50,394 bases of DNA from Pseudolabrys sp. (GTDB lineage Bacteria > Pseudomonadota > Alphaproteobacteria > Rhizobiales > Xanthobacteraceae): the NCBI GenBank assembly GCA_019689975.1, contig JADGGK010000016.1:1-50394 (forward strand), given 5' to 3'. Every line of letters starts with the position of its first letter. Position 1 is the stretch's first letter. Made by a program: the position numbers and the translations under genes. Shown in pieces: positions 35,297 to 43,376 of the stretch. The notes below the pieces were generated by a model that saw nothing but the letters and a program-made list of their open reading frames with translations, made no database searches and had not been told where the DNA came from.

Positions 35297-35541
35297 GGAA
35301 TGTTCCTCCCCAGAGACGCTATCGTAGCACCATGGTCTCGGCCTCGCAGCGCCTTGGGCCCGGCGCCGAACTCCGGCAGGGCGGGGGAGGGGCGGGCGCC
35401 CTCCGGCCTTGCGGTGGCGGCCGCGTCGCCATGATAAGCAACCGATTGGCCAATGAAATCGCGGATGTTGACAGCCGCGCCGCGCATGTTGCCCGAGCGG
35501 GCGAAACTGCCCATGCTCGGCGTCGCATCCGGTCCCCTGCC

Positions 35542-36336
35542 ATGCGTCAGTATCTCGATCTGATGGAACGCATCCTGCGCGACGGCGTGGTCAAGCAAGA
35601 CCGCACCGGCGTCGGCACGGTATCGATCTTCGGCCATCAGATGCGGTTTGCGCTCGAGGCGGGGTTTCCCTTGCTCACCACCAAGAAGCTGCACGTGAAA
35701 TCGATCATTCACGAGCTGCTCTGGTTTCTCGCCGGCGACACCAACATCAAATATCTGAACGAGCACGGCGTGCGCATCTGGGACGAATGGGCCGACGAGC
35801 GCGGCGAGCTCGGGCCGGTCTATGGCCGGCAGTGGCGATCATGGCCGGCGCGGGACGGACGCACGATCGATCAGATCGCGCAGGTCATCGAGCTGATCCG
35901 GCGCGATCCCGACTCGCGCCGCCTCATCGTCACCGCGTGGAACCCGGCCGACGTGGACAGGATGGCGCTGCCGCCGTGCCACTGCCTGTTCCAATTCTAC
36001 GTCGCCGAGGGACGGCTTTCCTGCCAACTTTATCAGCGTTCGGCCGACGTGTTCCTGGGGGTTCCGTTCAACATCGCGTCCTATGCGCTGCTGACGCTGA
36101 TGGTGGCGCAGGTCACCGGACTGAAGGCCGGCGACTTCATCCATACCCTTGGCGATGCGCATCTTTATCGCAACCACATCGAGCAGGCCAGGCTGCAGTT
36201 GACGCGCGAGCCGCGCCCGCTGCCGAGAATGAGGCTCAATCCGGCGGTGACGGACATCTTCGCCTTCCGTTACGAGGACTTCACCCTCGAGGGCTACGAT
36301 CCGCATCCCCACATCAAGGCGGAGGTGGCGGTGTGA
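35542..36336 (+). CDS. thyA: Thymidylate synthase
   Basis: A 264-residue enzyme, the same length as E. coli ThyA. It methylates dUMP to dTMP with 5,10-methylene-tetrahydrofolate, releasing dihydrofolate. The nucleophile is Cys146 in [35 protein letters not shown] is the conserved dUMP/folate loop and [18 protein letters not shown] is as in the family. The frame is open 70 codons upstream, but ATG 35542 ([12 protein letters not shown]) aligns with the usual start. The GNAT gene and folA follow with four-base overlaps, so all three are translationally coupled. FolA recycles the dihydrofolate made here. Confidence 0.97.
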   Translation: MRQYLDLMERILRDGVVKQDRTGVGTVSIFGHQMRFALEAGFPLLTTKKLHVKSIIHELLWFLAGDTNIKYLNEHGVRIWDEWADERGELGPVYGRQWRSWPARDGRTIDQIAQVIELIRRDPDSRRLIVTAWNPADVDRMALPPCHCLFQFYVAEGRLSCQLYQRSADVFLGVPFNIASYALLTLMVAQVTGLKAGDFIHTLGDAHLYRNHIEQARLQLTREPRPLPRMRLNPAVTDIFAFRYEDFTLEGYDPHPHIKAEVAV

Positions 36337-36824
36337 GCGTGACGATCCGCCCGGCGCAGCGCAGCGATAGCGCGTTGATTCTGTCGCTGGTGCGGGAGCT
36401 TGCGGAATATGAGCGGCGCGAGTCCGAGGTCGAGGCCGACGAATCCCGGATCGCGGAGGCGCTGTTTGCGCCCGACCCGAAGCTGTTCTGCGATCTTGCC
36501 GAATGGGACGGCGAGCCGGCGGGTTTCGCCGTCTGGTTTCTCAGTTTCTCCACCTTCCGCGGGCGCCACGGCATCTATCTCGAGGACGTCTTCGTCCGTC
36601 CCGCCTTTCGCGGCCGGGGAATAGGCCGGGCGCTGCTCGCGCGCCTTGCCCGGCGCTGCGTCGAGCGACATTATGCGCGTTTCGAATGGGCGGTGCTTGA
36701 GTGGAATGCTCCGTCGATCGCGTTCTACCGCGCGATCGGCGCGCAGGTGATGGACGAGTGGAAGATCTGCCGCCTGAGCGGCGCGGCGCTGGTCAGGCTC
36801 GCCGAGAACGGAGCGCAGCCGTGA
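36333..36824 (+). CDS. GNAT family N-acetyltransferase
   Basis: A 163-residue acetyltransferase. The acetyl-CoA loop is [18 protein letters not shown] (R/Q-x-x-G-x-G/A), preceded by the strand GIYLEDVFV and followed by [20 protein letters not shown], as in the Spermidine/diamine-acetyltransferase-like subgroup. The GTG start shares GTGA with the thyA stop, and its own TGA overlaps folA's GTG. Such a gene between thyA and folA is common in rhizobia as far as I recall. The acceptor substrate is unknown. Confidence 0.88.
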   Translation: MSVTIRPAQRSDSALILSLVRELAEYERRESEVEADESRIAEALFAPDPKLFCDLAEWDGEPAGFAVWFLSFSTFRGRHGIYLEDVFVRPAFRGRGIGRALLARLARRCVERHYARFEWAVLEWNAPSIAFYRAIGAQVMDEWKICRLSGAALVRLAENGAQP

Positions 36825-37330
36825 CCATCGTCATCGTTGCCGCCGTCGGCGAGAACAACGTGATCGGATACAAGGGGCAATTGCCCTGGCGCCTCAAATC
36901 CGATCTCCGGCATTTCCGCGCCTTGACCCTCAACCGGCCGGTGATCATGGGCCGCAGGACGTTTCAATCGCTCGGCGGCAAGCCGCTCGACCTGCGGACC
37001 AATATCGTGCTGAGCCGCGACCTCAGCATGCCGGCGCCCGGAGCGGTGCTGGCCACGAGCCTCGACGCGGCGCTGGCCTATGCGCGCAAGGATGCGGCCG
37101 CGCGCGGCGTCGACGAGATCATGGTCATCGGTGGCGGCGACGTCTTCGCCGCCACCCTGCCGCTCGCCGCGCGCCTCGAGATCACTCACGTCCATGCCAG
37201 CCCCCAAGGGGATGCGCTGTTCCCGCCGATCGATCCCGGCGAGTGGCGGGAAATCGCGCGCCAGGAACATCGCGCCGGCCCGGGCGACAGCGCGGACTTC
37301 GCCCTGGCGACCTATGTGCGGCGCGGGTGA
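36821..37330 (+). CDS. folA: Dihydrofolate reductase
   Basis: A 169-residue NADPH-dependent enzyme regenerating tetrahydrofolate. Family landmarks are VAAVGENNVIGYKGQLPWRL (substrate loop), DLRHFRALT, PVIMGRRTFQSLGGKPL (NADPH loop) and MVIGGGDVFAATLP. It starts with GTG overlapping the stop of the acetyltransferase (GTGA). The product is required for the thymidylate synthase two genes upstream. Confidence 0.95.
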   Translation: MTIVIVAAVGENNVIGYKGQLPWRLKSDLRHFRALTLNRPVIMGRRTFQSLGGKPLDLRTNIVLSRDLSMPAPGAVLATSLDAALAYARKDAAARGVDEIMVIGGGDVFAATLPLAARLEITHVHASPQGDALFPPIDPGEWREIARQEHRAGPGDSADFALATYVRRG

Positions 37331-37362
37331 GCCGGCGCGCCACGCGCGGGGTCCGGAATGCG

Positions 37363-37391
37363 TTGTAAGCCTTTCGCCTCTCCCCTATAAA
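37363..37391 (+). promoter_or_regulatory. Promoter for hflK-hflC
   Basis: TTGTAA at 37363-37368 and TATAAA at 37386-37391 are spaced by exactly 17 bases, giving a strong housekeeping promoter. The -10 lies in CCCCTATAAA, which also resembles the -10 of heat-shock (RpoH) promoters, so stress control is possible (inference). Transcription would start near 37398, about 44 bases before the hflK ATG. Confidence 0.6.
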
Positions 37392-37441
37392 CCCGGCCAG
37401 ACGAGGCGGCGGGGCGTCGAACGCCGGGGAGACCCTTCGAC

Positions 37442-38587
37442 ATGCCATGGACAAACCAATCCGGAGGCCCATGGGGCTCGGGCAAGGGCCCGTGGGGCTC
37501 CGGGCCGCAACAGGCCGGCCCGACGCCTCCGGACCTCGAGGAAATCCTGCGCCGCGGCCAGGATCGGCTGCGGCGTTTTCTGCCCGGCGGCGGCATGGGC
37601 GGACGCGGCTTCGCCATGCTCGCGCTGGCGGCGCTGGTGCTCTGGGGCTGTTCCGGCTTCTTCACGGTGGGGGGCGAGGAGATCGGCGTCGTGCTGCGCT
37701 TCGGGCGCGAGGTGCGCGAGGTACCGCCGGGCTGGAGCTACCACCTTCCTTATCCGATCGAAACCGTGCTCACGCCGCGGGCCCTGCGCGTCAACAAGAT
37801 CGACATCGGCATGCGCGAGGTGGGGACCGACCGCCGCGGCGGCGTCACCACGACGCGGGAGGTGCCCGAGGAGAGCCTGATGCTCACCGGCGACGAGAAC
37901 ATCGTCGACGTGGATTTCTCCGTGCTGTGGAAGGTCAAGCCCAACGGGGTCGGCGACTATCTGTTCAACATCCAGAATCCGCAGGGCACGGTGAAGGCGG
38001 TGGCGGAAAGCGCCATGCGCGAGGTGATCGGGCGCTCGGAAATCCAGCCGATCCTGACCGGCGCGCGGCAGACGATCGAGGCCGCCGTGCTCGCGCTCAT
38101 GCAGAGGACGCTCGATCATTACAATGCCGGCATCCTGGTGATCGCGGTGCAGCTGCAGAAGGTCGACCCGCCGGCGCAGGTGATCGAGGCGTTCCGCGAC
38201 GTGCAGGCCGCGCGCGCCGACCTCGAGCGCTCGGTCAACGAAGCGCAGGCTTACGCCAATCGCGTGGTGCCGGAGGCGCGCGGCAAGGTGGCGCAGATCA
38301 TCCAGGCGGCGGAAGCCTATCGCCAGCAGGCCGTCGCCGAAGCGACCGGCGCGACCGCGCGCTTCCTGAAGATCTACGAGCAGTACCGGAAGGCGCCCGA
38401 GGTCACGCGCGAACGCATGTATCTCGAGACGATGGAGCGCGTGCTCGGCGGCGCCGACAAGATCATCGTCGATTCCAAGGAGAACGGGGTGGTGCCCTAT
38501 CTGCCGCTCACCGAATTGGGTCGTCCGGAGGGCAAGGCGCCGGCGCGGCCGAGCAATCCTGCGCCGCGCACGGGAGCGGGCCAATGA
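37442..38587 (+). CDS. hflK: FtsH protease modulator HflK
   Basis: A 381-residue SPFH/prohibitin-type membrane protein which, with HflC, forms a cage around FtsH and modulates its proteolysis. A Gly/Pro-rich cytoplasmic start (PWGSGKGPWGSGPQQAG) precedes a single transmembrane helix at about 57-74. The band-7 domain follows (VGGEEIGVVLRFGREVREVP and ALRVNKIDIGMREVG). A coiled-coil region (ARADLERSVNEAQAYANRVV) comes next, and the Pro-rich C-terminus ends in TGAGQ. Its stop overlaps the hflC start (ATGA), so the two are coupled. Confidence 0.94.
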   Translation: MPWTNQSGGPWGSGKGPWGSGPQQAGPTPPDLEEILRRGQDRLRRFLPGGGMGGRGFAMLALAALVLWGCSGFFTVGGEEIGVVLRFGREVREVPPGWSYHLPYPIETVLTPRALRVNKIDIGMREVGTDRRGGVTTTREVPEESLMLTGDENIVDVDFSVLWKVKPNGVGDYLFNIQNPQGTVKAVAESAMREVIGRSEIQPILTGARQTIEAAVLALMQRTLDHYNAGILVIAVQLQKVDPPAQVIEAFRDVQAARADLERSVNEAQAYANRVVPEARGKVAQIIQAAEAYRQQAVAEATGATARFLKIYEQYRKAPEVTRERMYLETMERVLGGADKIIVDSKENGVVPYLPLTELGRPEGKAPARPSNPAPRTGAGQ

Positions 38588-39483
38588 GAATGAAATTCTT
38601 GAGCGGACTGATCGTCGTGCTGGTCGCGGCCGCGCTGGTCGTCGGCTATTCGTCGGTATTCACCGTCTATCAGACGCAGCAGGCGCTCGTCTTCCGTCTC
38701 GGCAGCCCGCAGCCGCCCGTCACCGAGCCCGGCCTGCATTTCAAGGCGCCGTTCATCGACACCGTGGTCTATATCGACAAGCGCATTCTCGACCTCGACG
38801 TGCCGGCGCAGGAGGTCATCGCTTCCGACCAGAAGCGGCTGGTTGTGGACGCCTTCGCGCGTTACCGCGTCAAGGATCCGCTGCGCTTCTATCAGACGCT
38901 CGGCTCGATCGACGCCGCCAATTCACAGCTCACCATCCGTCTCAACTCGGCGCTGCGCAGGGTCCTGGGCGAGGTCACATTCACGCACGTGGTGCGCGAC
39001 CAGCGCGCCGAGCTGATGACGCGGATCCAGCAGCTCGTCGACCGCGAGGCGCAGGATTACGGCATCGAGGTCGTCGACGTGCGCATCCGCCGCGCCGATC
39101 TGCCCGATCAGAACAGCCAGGCCGTCTATCGCCGCATGCAGACCGAGCGCCAACGGGAGGCCGCCGAGTTTCGCGCCCAAGGGACCCAGCGCGCACAGGA
39201 AATCCGCTCCCAGGCCGACCGCGAGGTCACGGTGCTGATCGCGGAGGCCAATTCCAAGGCGGAGCAGATCCGCGGCGAAGGCGATGCGACACGGAACCAG
39301 ATTTTCGCGCAGGCCTATAGCCAGGACCCCGAATTCTTCGATTTTTACCGCTCGATGCAGGCCTACGAGACCGGGTTGAAGGCGAGCGACACGCGTCTGC
39401 TGCTCAGACCCGATTCGAACTTCTTCCGGTATTTCAACGATCCGACGGGGCAGCGGCCGGCGGCGGCCGCGCCGGCGCGCTAG
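38584..39483 (+). CDS. hflC: FtsH protease modulator HflC
   Basis: A 299-residue partner of HflK. The N-terminal anchor is at about residues 5-22 (FLSGLIVVLVAAALVVGY), then VYQTQQALVFRLGSPQPP and the SPFH domain, with VRIRRADLPDQNSQAVYRRM and a helical tail (AQGTQRAQEIRSQADREV). The end, SNFFRYFNDPTGQRPAAAAP, is as in other HflC proteins. ATG 38584 overlaps the hflK stop by four bases. Confidence 0.95.
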   Translation: MRMKFLSGLIVVLVAAALVVGYSSVFTVYQTQQALVFRLGSPQPPVTEPGLHFKAPFIDTVVYIDKRILDLDVPAQEVIASDQKRLVVDAFARYRVKDPLRFYQTLGSIDAANSQLTIRLNSALRRVLGEVTFTHVVRDQRAELMTRIQQLVDREAQDYGIEVVDVRIRRADLPDQNSQAVYRRMQTERQREAAEFRAQGTQRAQEIRSQADREVTVLIAEANSKAEQIRGEGDATRNQIFAQAYSQDPEFFDFYRSMQAYETGLKASDTRLLLRPDSNFFRYFNDPTGQRPAAAAPAR

Positions 39484-39507
39484 CACCGCCGGCGGGCGCG
39501 GCTCGGC

Positions 39508-39696
39508 ATGAGCGACTTCCTGGCCGCACTCGGACTGGTATTCGTCATCGAGGGCGTGATCTTCATCGCCTTTCCCGGTCATGCCAAGGCGGCGATGCAA
39601 AGCGTGCTGGAGACGCCGGACGCCACCCTGCGCGGGATCGGCCTTGCCGCGGCGATAATCGGGCTTATTTTGGTCTGGCTGGTCCGCGGCGGCTGA
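39508..39696 (+). CDS. DUF2065 small membrane protein
   Basis: A 62-residue protein with two transmembrane helices: FLAALGLVFVIEGVIFIAFP and IGLAAAIIGLILVWLVRGG. This is the DUF2065 (YjeT-like) family, which is typically encoded right after hflC. Function is unknown, but the constant position suggests a link to HflKC-FtsH. It lies 24 bases after hflC. Confidence 0.85.
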   Translation: MSDFLAALGLVFVIEGVIFIAFPGHAKAAMQSVLETPDATLRGIGLAAAIIGLILVWLVRGG

Positions 39697-39797
39697 ACGA
39701 TGCGCGAAACCCCCGCCGGTGGAGGCACGGATGGCCCTTGAATCGCCGCGAGGCCGGGGGCAGTGTCGCGCACGCTAATCGGGAGGGCTCGAAGCCC

Positions 39798-41291
39798 ATG
39801 CACGCGGTTCTTGGATCTGGTCCGCTCCGCCGAGCGAGTCGGCTGGTCGCGGTTCTCGCCGTCGCGGCCATCGCCTGGCCCATGCCGCAAGGCACCGCCG
39901 CGGCGCGCGGGCCGGAGGCGATCGCCGACGTGGCGGAAGCGGTCATCGACGCGGTCGTCAACATCTCCACCAAGCAGTCGGTCGACCTGCGCGGCGACGT
40001 TCCCCGCCTGCCGCCGGGCTCGCCGTTCGAGGAATTCTTCGACGAGTTCAACAAGAACCGGCGCAACCAGGAGGGACCTTCCCAGCGCCGGATCAATTCG
40101 CTCGGCTCGGGCTTCATCATCGACCCGAGCGGACTGGTGGTCACCAACAACCACGTCATCGCCGATGCCGACGAGGTCGACGTCATCCTGAACGACGGCA
40201 CGACCATGAAGGCGACGATCGTCGGCCGCGATACCAAGACGGATCTCGCGCTGCTCAAGGTCGATCCCCCGCGGCCGCTCAAGGCCGTCAAGTTCGGCGA
40301 TTCGGACAAGCTTCGGCTCGGCGAATGGGTGATCGCGATCGGCAACCCGTTCAGCCTCGGCGGCTCGGTGACCGCCGGCATCGTCTCGGCACGCAACCGC
40401 GACATCCAGTCCGGCCCCTATGACAACTACATTCAGACCGACGCCGCCATCAACCGCGGCAATTCCGGGGGTCCGCTGTTCAATCTCAACGGCGAGGTCA
40501 TCGGCGTCAACACGGCGATCATCTCCCCGTCCGGCGGCTCGATCGGTATCGGCTTTGCCGTGCCGTCGAAGACGGTGGTGCCGGTGATCGAGCAGTTGCG
40601 CAAGTACAAGGAAGTGCGGCGCGGCTGGCTCGGCGTGCGCATCCAGCAGGTGAGTGCCGAGATCGCCGAGAGCCTCAATGTGAGCCCTCCGCGCGGCGCC
40701 TTGGTTGCCGGTGTCGACGAGAAGGGGCCGGCGAAGCCCGCCGGCATCGAGCCCGGCGACGTCATCATCAAATTCGACGGCCGCGACATAAAGGAAATGC
40801 GCGATCTGCCGCGCATCGTCGCCGACTCGCCCGTCGGCAAGGAGGTCGAGGTGGTGATCATCCGCAAGGGCAAGGAGATCACCAAGCGCGTCACGCTCGG
40901 GCGGCTCGAGGACTCCGACAAGCGCGCCTCGAATGCCAATGACAAAGGCAGCCAACGCGACAACAGCCTCGCGCCGAGCGAGCGGTCGGCGGTCAAACGC
41001 GCGCTCGGTCTTGAGCTCTCCAATCTGACGGAGGCGTTGCGGCGCGAGCACCACATCAAGGACGGCGTCAAGGGCGTGCTCATTACCGGCGTCGATCCCA
41101 ATTCGCCCGCGGCGGAAAAGCGGCTGACTCCGGGCATGGTGATCGCGGAGGTGCAGCAGGAGCCGGTCGGCAGCCCGGTCGAATTGCAACAGCGCCTGGA
41201 AAAGCTGAAGAAGGACGGCAAGAAAACCGTCGTGCTGCTGGTCATCTCGCCCGACGGCGATCCCAGTTTCGTGGCGTTGTCGCTCAACTGA
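39798..41291 (+). CDS. DegP/HtrA-type periplasmic serine protease
   Basis: A 497-residue Do-family protease/chaperone degrading misfolded envelope proteins. A signal sequence covers about the first 35 residues (RLVAVLAVAAIAWPMPQGTA). The trypsin-like triad is His119 (TNNHVIADADEV), Asp149 (TKTDLALLKVD) and Ser223 (NRGNSGGPLFN). Two PDZ domains follow (GWLGVRIQQV...GIEPGDVIIKFDGRDI and GVLITGVDPNSPAAEKRLTP). GGGAGGG about ten bases before ATG 39798 supports this start over a TTG 20 codons earlier. It lies 101 bases after the DUF2065 gene. DegP and DegQ paralogues cannot be told apart by sequence alone. Confidence 0.94.
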   Translation: MHAVLGSGPLRRASRLVAVLAVAAIAWPMPQGTAAARGPEAIADVAEAVIDAVVNISTKQSVDLRGDVPRLPPGSPFEEFFDEFNKNRRNQEGPSQRRINSLGSGFIIDPSGLVVTNNHVIADADEVDVILNDGTTMKATIVGRDTKTDLALLKVDPPRPLKAVKFGDSDKLRLGEWVIAIGNPFSLGGSVTAGIVSARNRDIQSGPYDNYIQTDAAINRGNSGGPLFNLNGEVIGVNTAIISPSGGSIGIGFAVPSKTVVPVIEQLRKYKEVRRGWLGVRIQQVSAEIAESLNVSPPRGALVAGVDEKGPAKPAGIEPGDVIIKFDGRDIKEMRDLPRIVADSPVGKEVEVVIIRKGKEITKRVTLGRLEDSDKRASNANDKGSQRDNSLAPSERSAVKRALGLELSNLTEALRREHHIKDGVKGVLITGVDPNSPAAEKRLTPGMVIAEVQQEPVGSPVELQQRLEKLKKDGKKTVVLLVISPDGDPSFVALSLN

Positions 41292-41332
41292 GCGCGCAGG
41301 ATGCACCCCGGGGATGGCACGGGCCCGGCCCG

Positions 41333-42217
41333 TCAACCCTCGACGAATTCCTGGCGCCGATAGCCCTGCACGTAGAGCAGCGCGGTGAGGTCGGCATGGT
41401 CGATCCGCGCGGGCGCGGCGGCCGCGACCGGCGGCTTGGCGTGGAATGCGACGCCGAGACCGGCGTCGGCGATCATGTCGAGATCGTTGGCCCCGTCGCC
41501 GGCAACCAGCGTCTCGCTCTTGTCGAGGCCGAGCCGCCGGCACAATCCGACGAGCGTGGCGTGCTTCTGCGCGCGGCCGAAAATCGGCTCGGCGACCGTT
41601 CCGGCGAGCCGCTCGCCGTCGAGCGTCAGCGTGTTGGCCCGCACCTCGTCGAAACCGATCATGGCCGCGATGCGATCGGCAAACAGCGTGAATCCGCCCG
41701 ACACCAAGCAGGTATGGGCGCCATGCGCCCGCATGGTCGCCACCAAAGTGCGTGCGCCCGGCGTCAATCGGATGCGATCGCGCACGACGTCGTTCACGAC
41801 CGAGATCGGCAGGCCTCTGAGCAGCGCCACGCGCTCGCGCAGGGCCGGTTCGAAGGCGATGTCGCCGCGCATCGCGCGTTCGGTGATTGCCGCGACATGG
41901 GCTTTCAAGCCGACATAGTCGGCGAGCTCGTCGATGCACTCCTGCTGGATCATGGTCGAATCCATGTCGGCGAGAAACAGCCTTTTGCGTCGCTTGCCGG
42001 CGGGCTGGATCACGACGTCGATCGGCAGGCCGGTGGCCGCGCGCAGCCGCTCGGCAAACCCGCGTTGGTCGATACCGGCTTCCGCGCTAAAAGGGATATC
42101 GACTGCGTCCGCTCCCAATGGCGCGATGTCGCCGGCTGTCGGGAGTACCGCGCGCAGGCGTGCGACCGCGGCATCGAGGATCTCCGAAGCGGCAATGACG
42201 GTGGCGACGTGAAGCAT
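41333..42217 (-). CDS. serB: Phosphoserine phosphatase
   Basis: A 294-residue HAD-superfamily enzyme that releases serine from phosphoserine, the final step after SerA and SerC. The nucleophile motif DMDST is at residues 84-88. VSGGFT carries the motif II Ser/Thr and the metal site is in [18 protein letters not shown]. An N-terminal ACT-like domain of about 75 residues precedes the HAD part, as in many alphaproteobacteria. The ATG at 42217 shares bases with the miaA start on the opposite strand. A longer frame would run 34 codons into miaA. Confidence 0.95.
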   Translation of the reverse strand: MLHVATVIAASEILDAAVARLRAVLPTAGDIAPLGADAVDIPFSAEAGIDQRGFAERLRAATGLPIDVVIQPAGKRRKRLFLADMDSTMIQQECIDELADYVGLKAHVAAITERAMRGDIAFEPALRERVALLRGLPISVVNDVVRDRIRLTPGARTLVATMRAHGAHTCLVSGGFTLFADRIAAMIGFDEVRANTLTLDGERLAGTVAEPIFGRAQKHATLVGLCRRLGLDKSETLVAGDGANDLDMIADAGLGVAFHAKPPVAAAAPARIDHADLTALLYVQGYRRQEFVEG

Positions 42218-43139
42218 GTCGATGCCTGTGAACGCCGTGCTTATTGCAGGGCCGACCGCGAGCGGCAAGTCGATGCTGGCGTTGCGGCTTGCGCGGCGCT
42301 TCGGCGGCGTGATTGTCAATGCCGACTCGATGCAGGTCTACGCCGACTTGCGGATCCTCACCGCGCGGCCGAGCGCGGAGGAGGAGAAGCTGGTCGAGCA
42401 CCGCCTCTATGGCCACGTGGATGCGGCGGTCAATTATTCCACGGGCCAATGGCTGCGCGAGGTTGCCGCCGTCCTCGAGGAATTGGCGCGGCAGGGCAGG
42501 CTGCCGATCCTGGTCGGCGGTACCGGACTCTACTTCAAGGCGTTGACGAGCGGTCTTGCCGCCGTGCCGCCGATCCCGCCCGACCTACGCCGCGAGGTAC
42601 GGCGCCGTCTTGCGCAGGAGGGCGCGGCGGCGCTGCACGCCGAGCTGGCGCGGCTCGATCCCGCCACGGCGCGGCGCGTCACCGACAGGGATCGGGCGCG
42701 GATCTCGCGCGCGCTCGAGGTCGTGCTGGCGACCGGCCGGCCGCTGTCGGACTGGCACCGCGACGGCCTGCCGCCGCCGATCGCCGCCGACCGCGCGGCC
42801 AAGGTCTTCATCGCCTGCGAGCGGCGCGAGCTGGTGGCACGAATCGAGCGCCGTTTCGCGGCCATGCTCGCGGCCGGCGCGCTCGAGGAGGTCAGGCGCC
42901 TCGCGGCGCGCGGCCTCGATCCGTCGCTGCCGGCCATGAAGGCCCATGGGGTGGCGTGGCTCGTGCGCCATCTCCATGGCGAACTCACGCTGGCGGAAGC
43001 CGCCGCCGGCGCCGTGCGGGACACGCGCCGCTACGCCAAGCGGCAGCACACTTGGTTCCGCCACCAATTGCCCGACTGGCCCTGGCATGGGGCGCCGGAG
43101 GCGGAAAAAATGCTCGTCAATCGACTCGCGGAACGCTAG
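42216..43139 (+). CDS. miaA: tRNA dimethylallyltransferase
   Basis: A 307-residue enzyme that adds a dimethylallyl group from DMAPP to the N6 of A37 in tRNAs reading UNN codons. The P-loop GPTASGKS is at residues 12-19. [19 protein letters not shown] is the substrate-binding DSxQ segment, and [10 protein letters not shown] and [14 protein letters not shown]-type helices are as in the family. Two starts are close: ATG 42216 and ATG 42222. The 5' end abuts serB, so there is no separate intergenic promoter space. Confidence 0.95.
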   Translation: MSMPVNAVLIAGPTASGKSMLALRLARRFGGVIVNADSMQVYADLRILTARPSAEEEKLVEHRLYGHVDAAVNYSTGQWLREVAAVLEELARQGRLPILVGGTGLYFKALTSGLAAVPPIPPDLRREVRRRLAQEGAAALHAELARLDPATARRVTDRDRARISRALEVVLATGRPLSDWHRDGLPPPIAADRAAKVFIACERRELVARIERRFAAMLAAGALEEVRRLAARGLDPSLPAMKAHGVAWLVRHLHGELTLAEAAAGAVRDTRRYAKRQHTWFRHQLPDWPWHGAPEAEKMLVNRLAER

Positions 43140-43182
43140 AATGGCGATCCGCGCGGTGACAGGCCGAATAATATAATGAGTC

Positions 43183-43211
43183 TTGACCGTTATGCGGCGG
43201 GCCCTTATAAC
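43183..43211 (+). promoter_or_regulatory. ilv operon promoter
   Basis: TTGACC at 43183-43188 and TATAAC at 43206-43211 are 17 bases apart, a near-consensus promoter. Transcription should start near 43218, about 21 bases before the leader-peptide ATG. It is the only strong promoter seen ahead of ilvB. Confidence 0.7.
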
Positions 43212-43238
43212 CGCGCAATGAAAGTTCGAGCGGGAATA

Positions 43239-43292
43239 ATGTTACGCAATATTATTATCGTAAGCGAGGTTCGGACGTTGGCCAGGTCCTGA
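43239..43292 (+). CDS. Leader peptide of the ilv attenuator
   Basis: A 17-residue peptide, MLRNIIIVSEVRTLARS, ending in TGA. Seven residues are Ile, Val or Leu, with three Ile codons and a Val codon in a row (43251-43262). GAGCGGGA lies just upstream. It sits between the promoter at 43183 and the terminator before ilvB, where attenuation leaders of branched-chain operons occur. Ribosome stalling at these codons would sense shortage of charged Ile/Val/Leu tRNAs. The peptide itself needs no further role. Confidence 0.8.
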   Translation: MLRNIIIVSEVRTLARS

Positions 43293-43341
43293 CAGGGACC
43301 GCAGGCGAGCGTCCGGACATGGCCCGTTGCGGGCCTTTTTT
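43270..43341 (+). terminator. Attenuator with alternative hairpins upstream of ilvB
   Basis: An intrinsic terminator, GGCCCG-TTG-CGGGCC at 43321-43335, is followed by six T (43336-43341). Two upstream pairings compete with it. TTCGGACG (43270-43277) pairs with CGTCCGGA (43310-43317). GGCCAGGTCC (43280-43289) pairs with GGACATGGCC (43315-43324, one mismatch) and would remove four bases of the terminator's 5' strand. A ribosome stalled on the Ile codons leaves 43280-43289 free to antiterminate; one at the stop codon covers it and lets the terminator form. The pairings come from direct reading of the sequence. Confidence 0.78.
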
Positions 43342-43376
43342 ATTGCCCCGGGCAGGTACAACGAAGGACAAGGACG

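Noticed and set aside
39579-41939. A 786-codon minus-strand frame
   Set aside because: It is antisense to degP and its beginning lies in serB in another frame. No family is recognisable.
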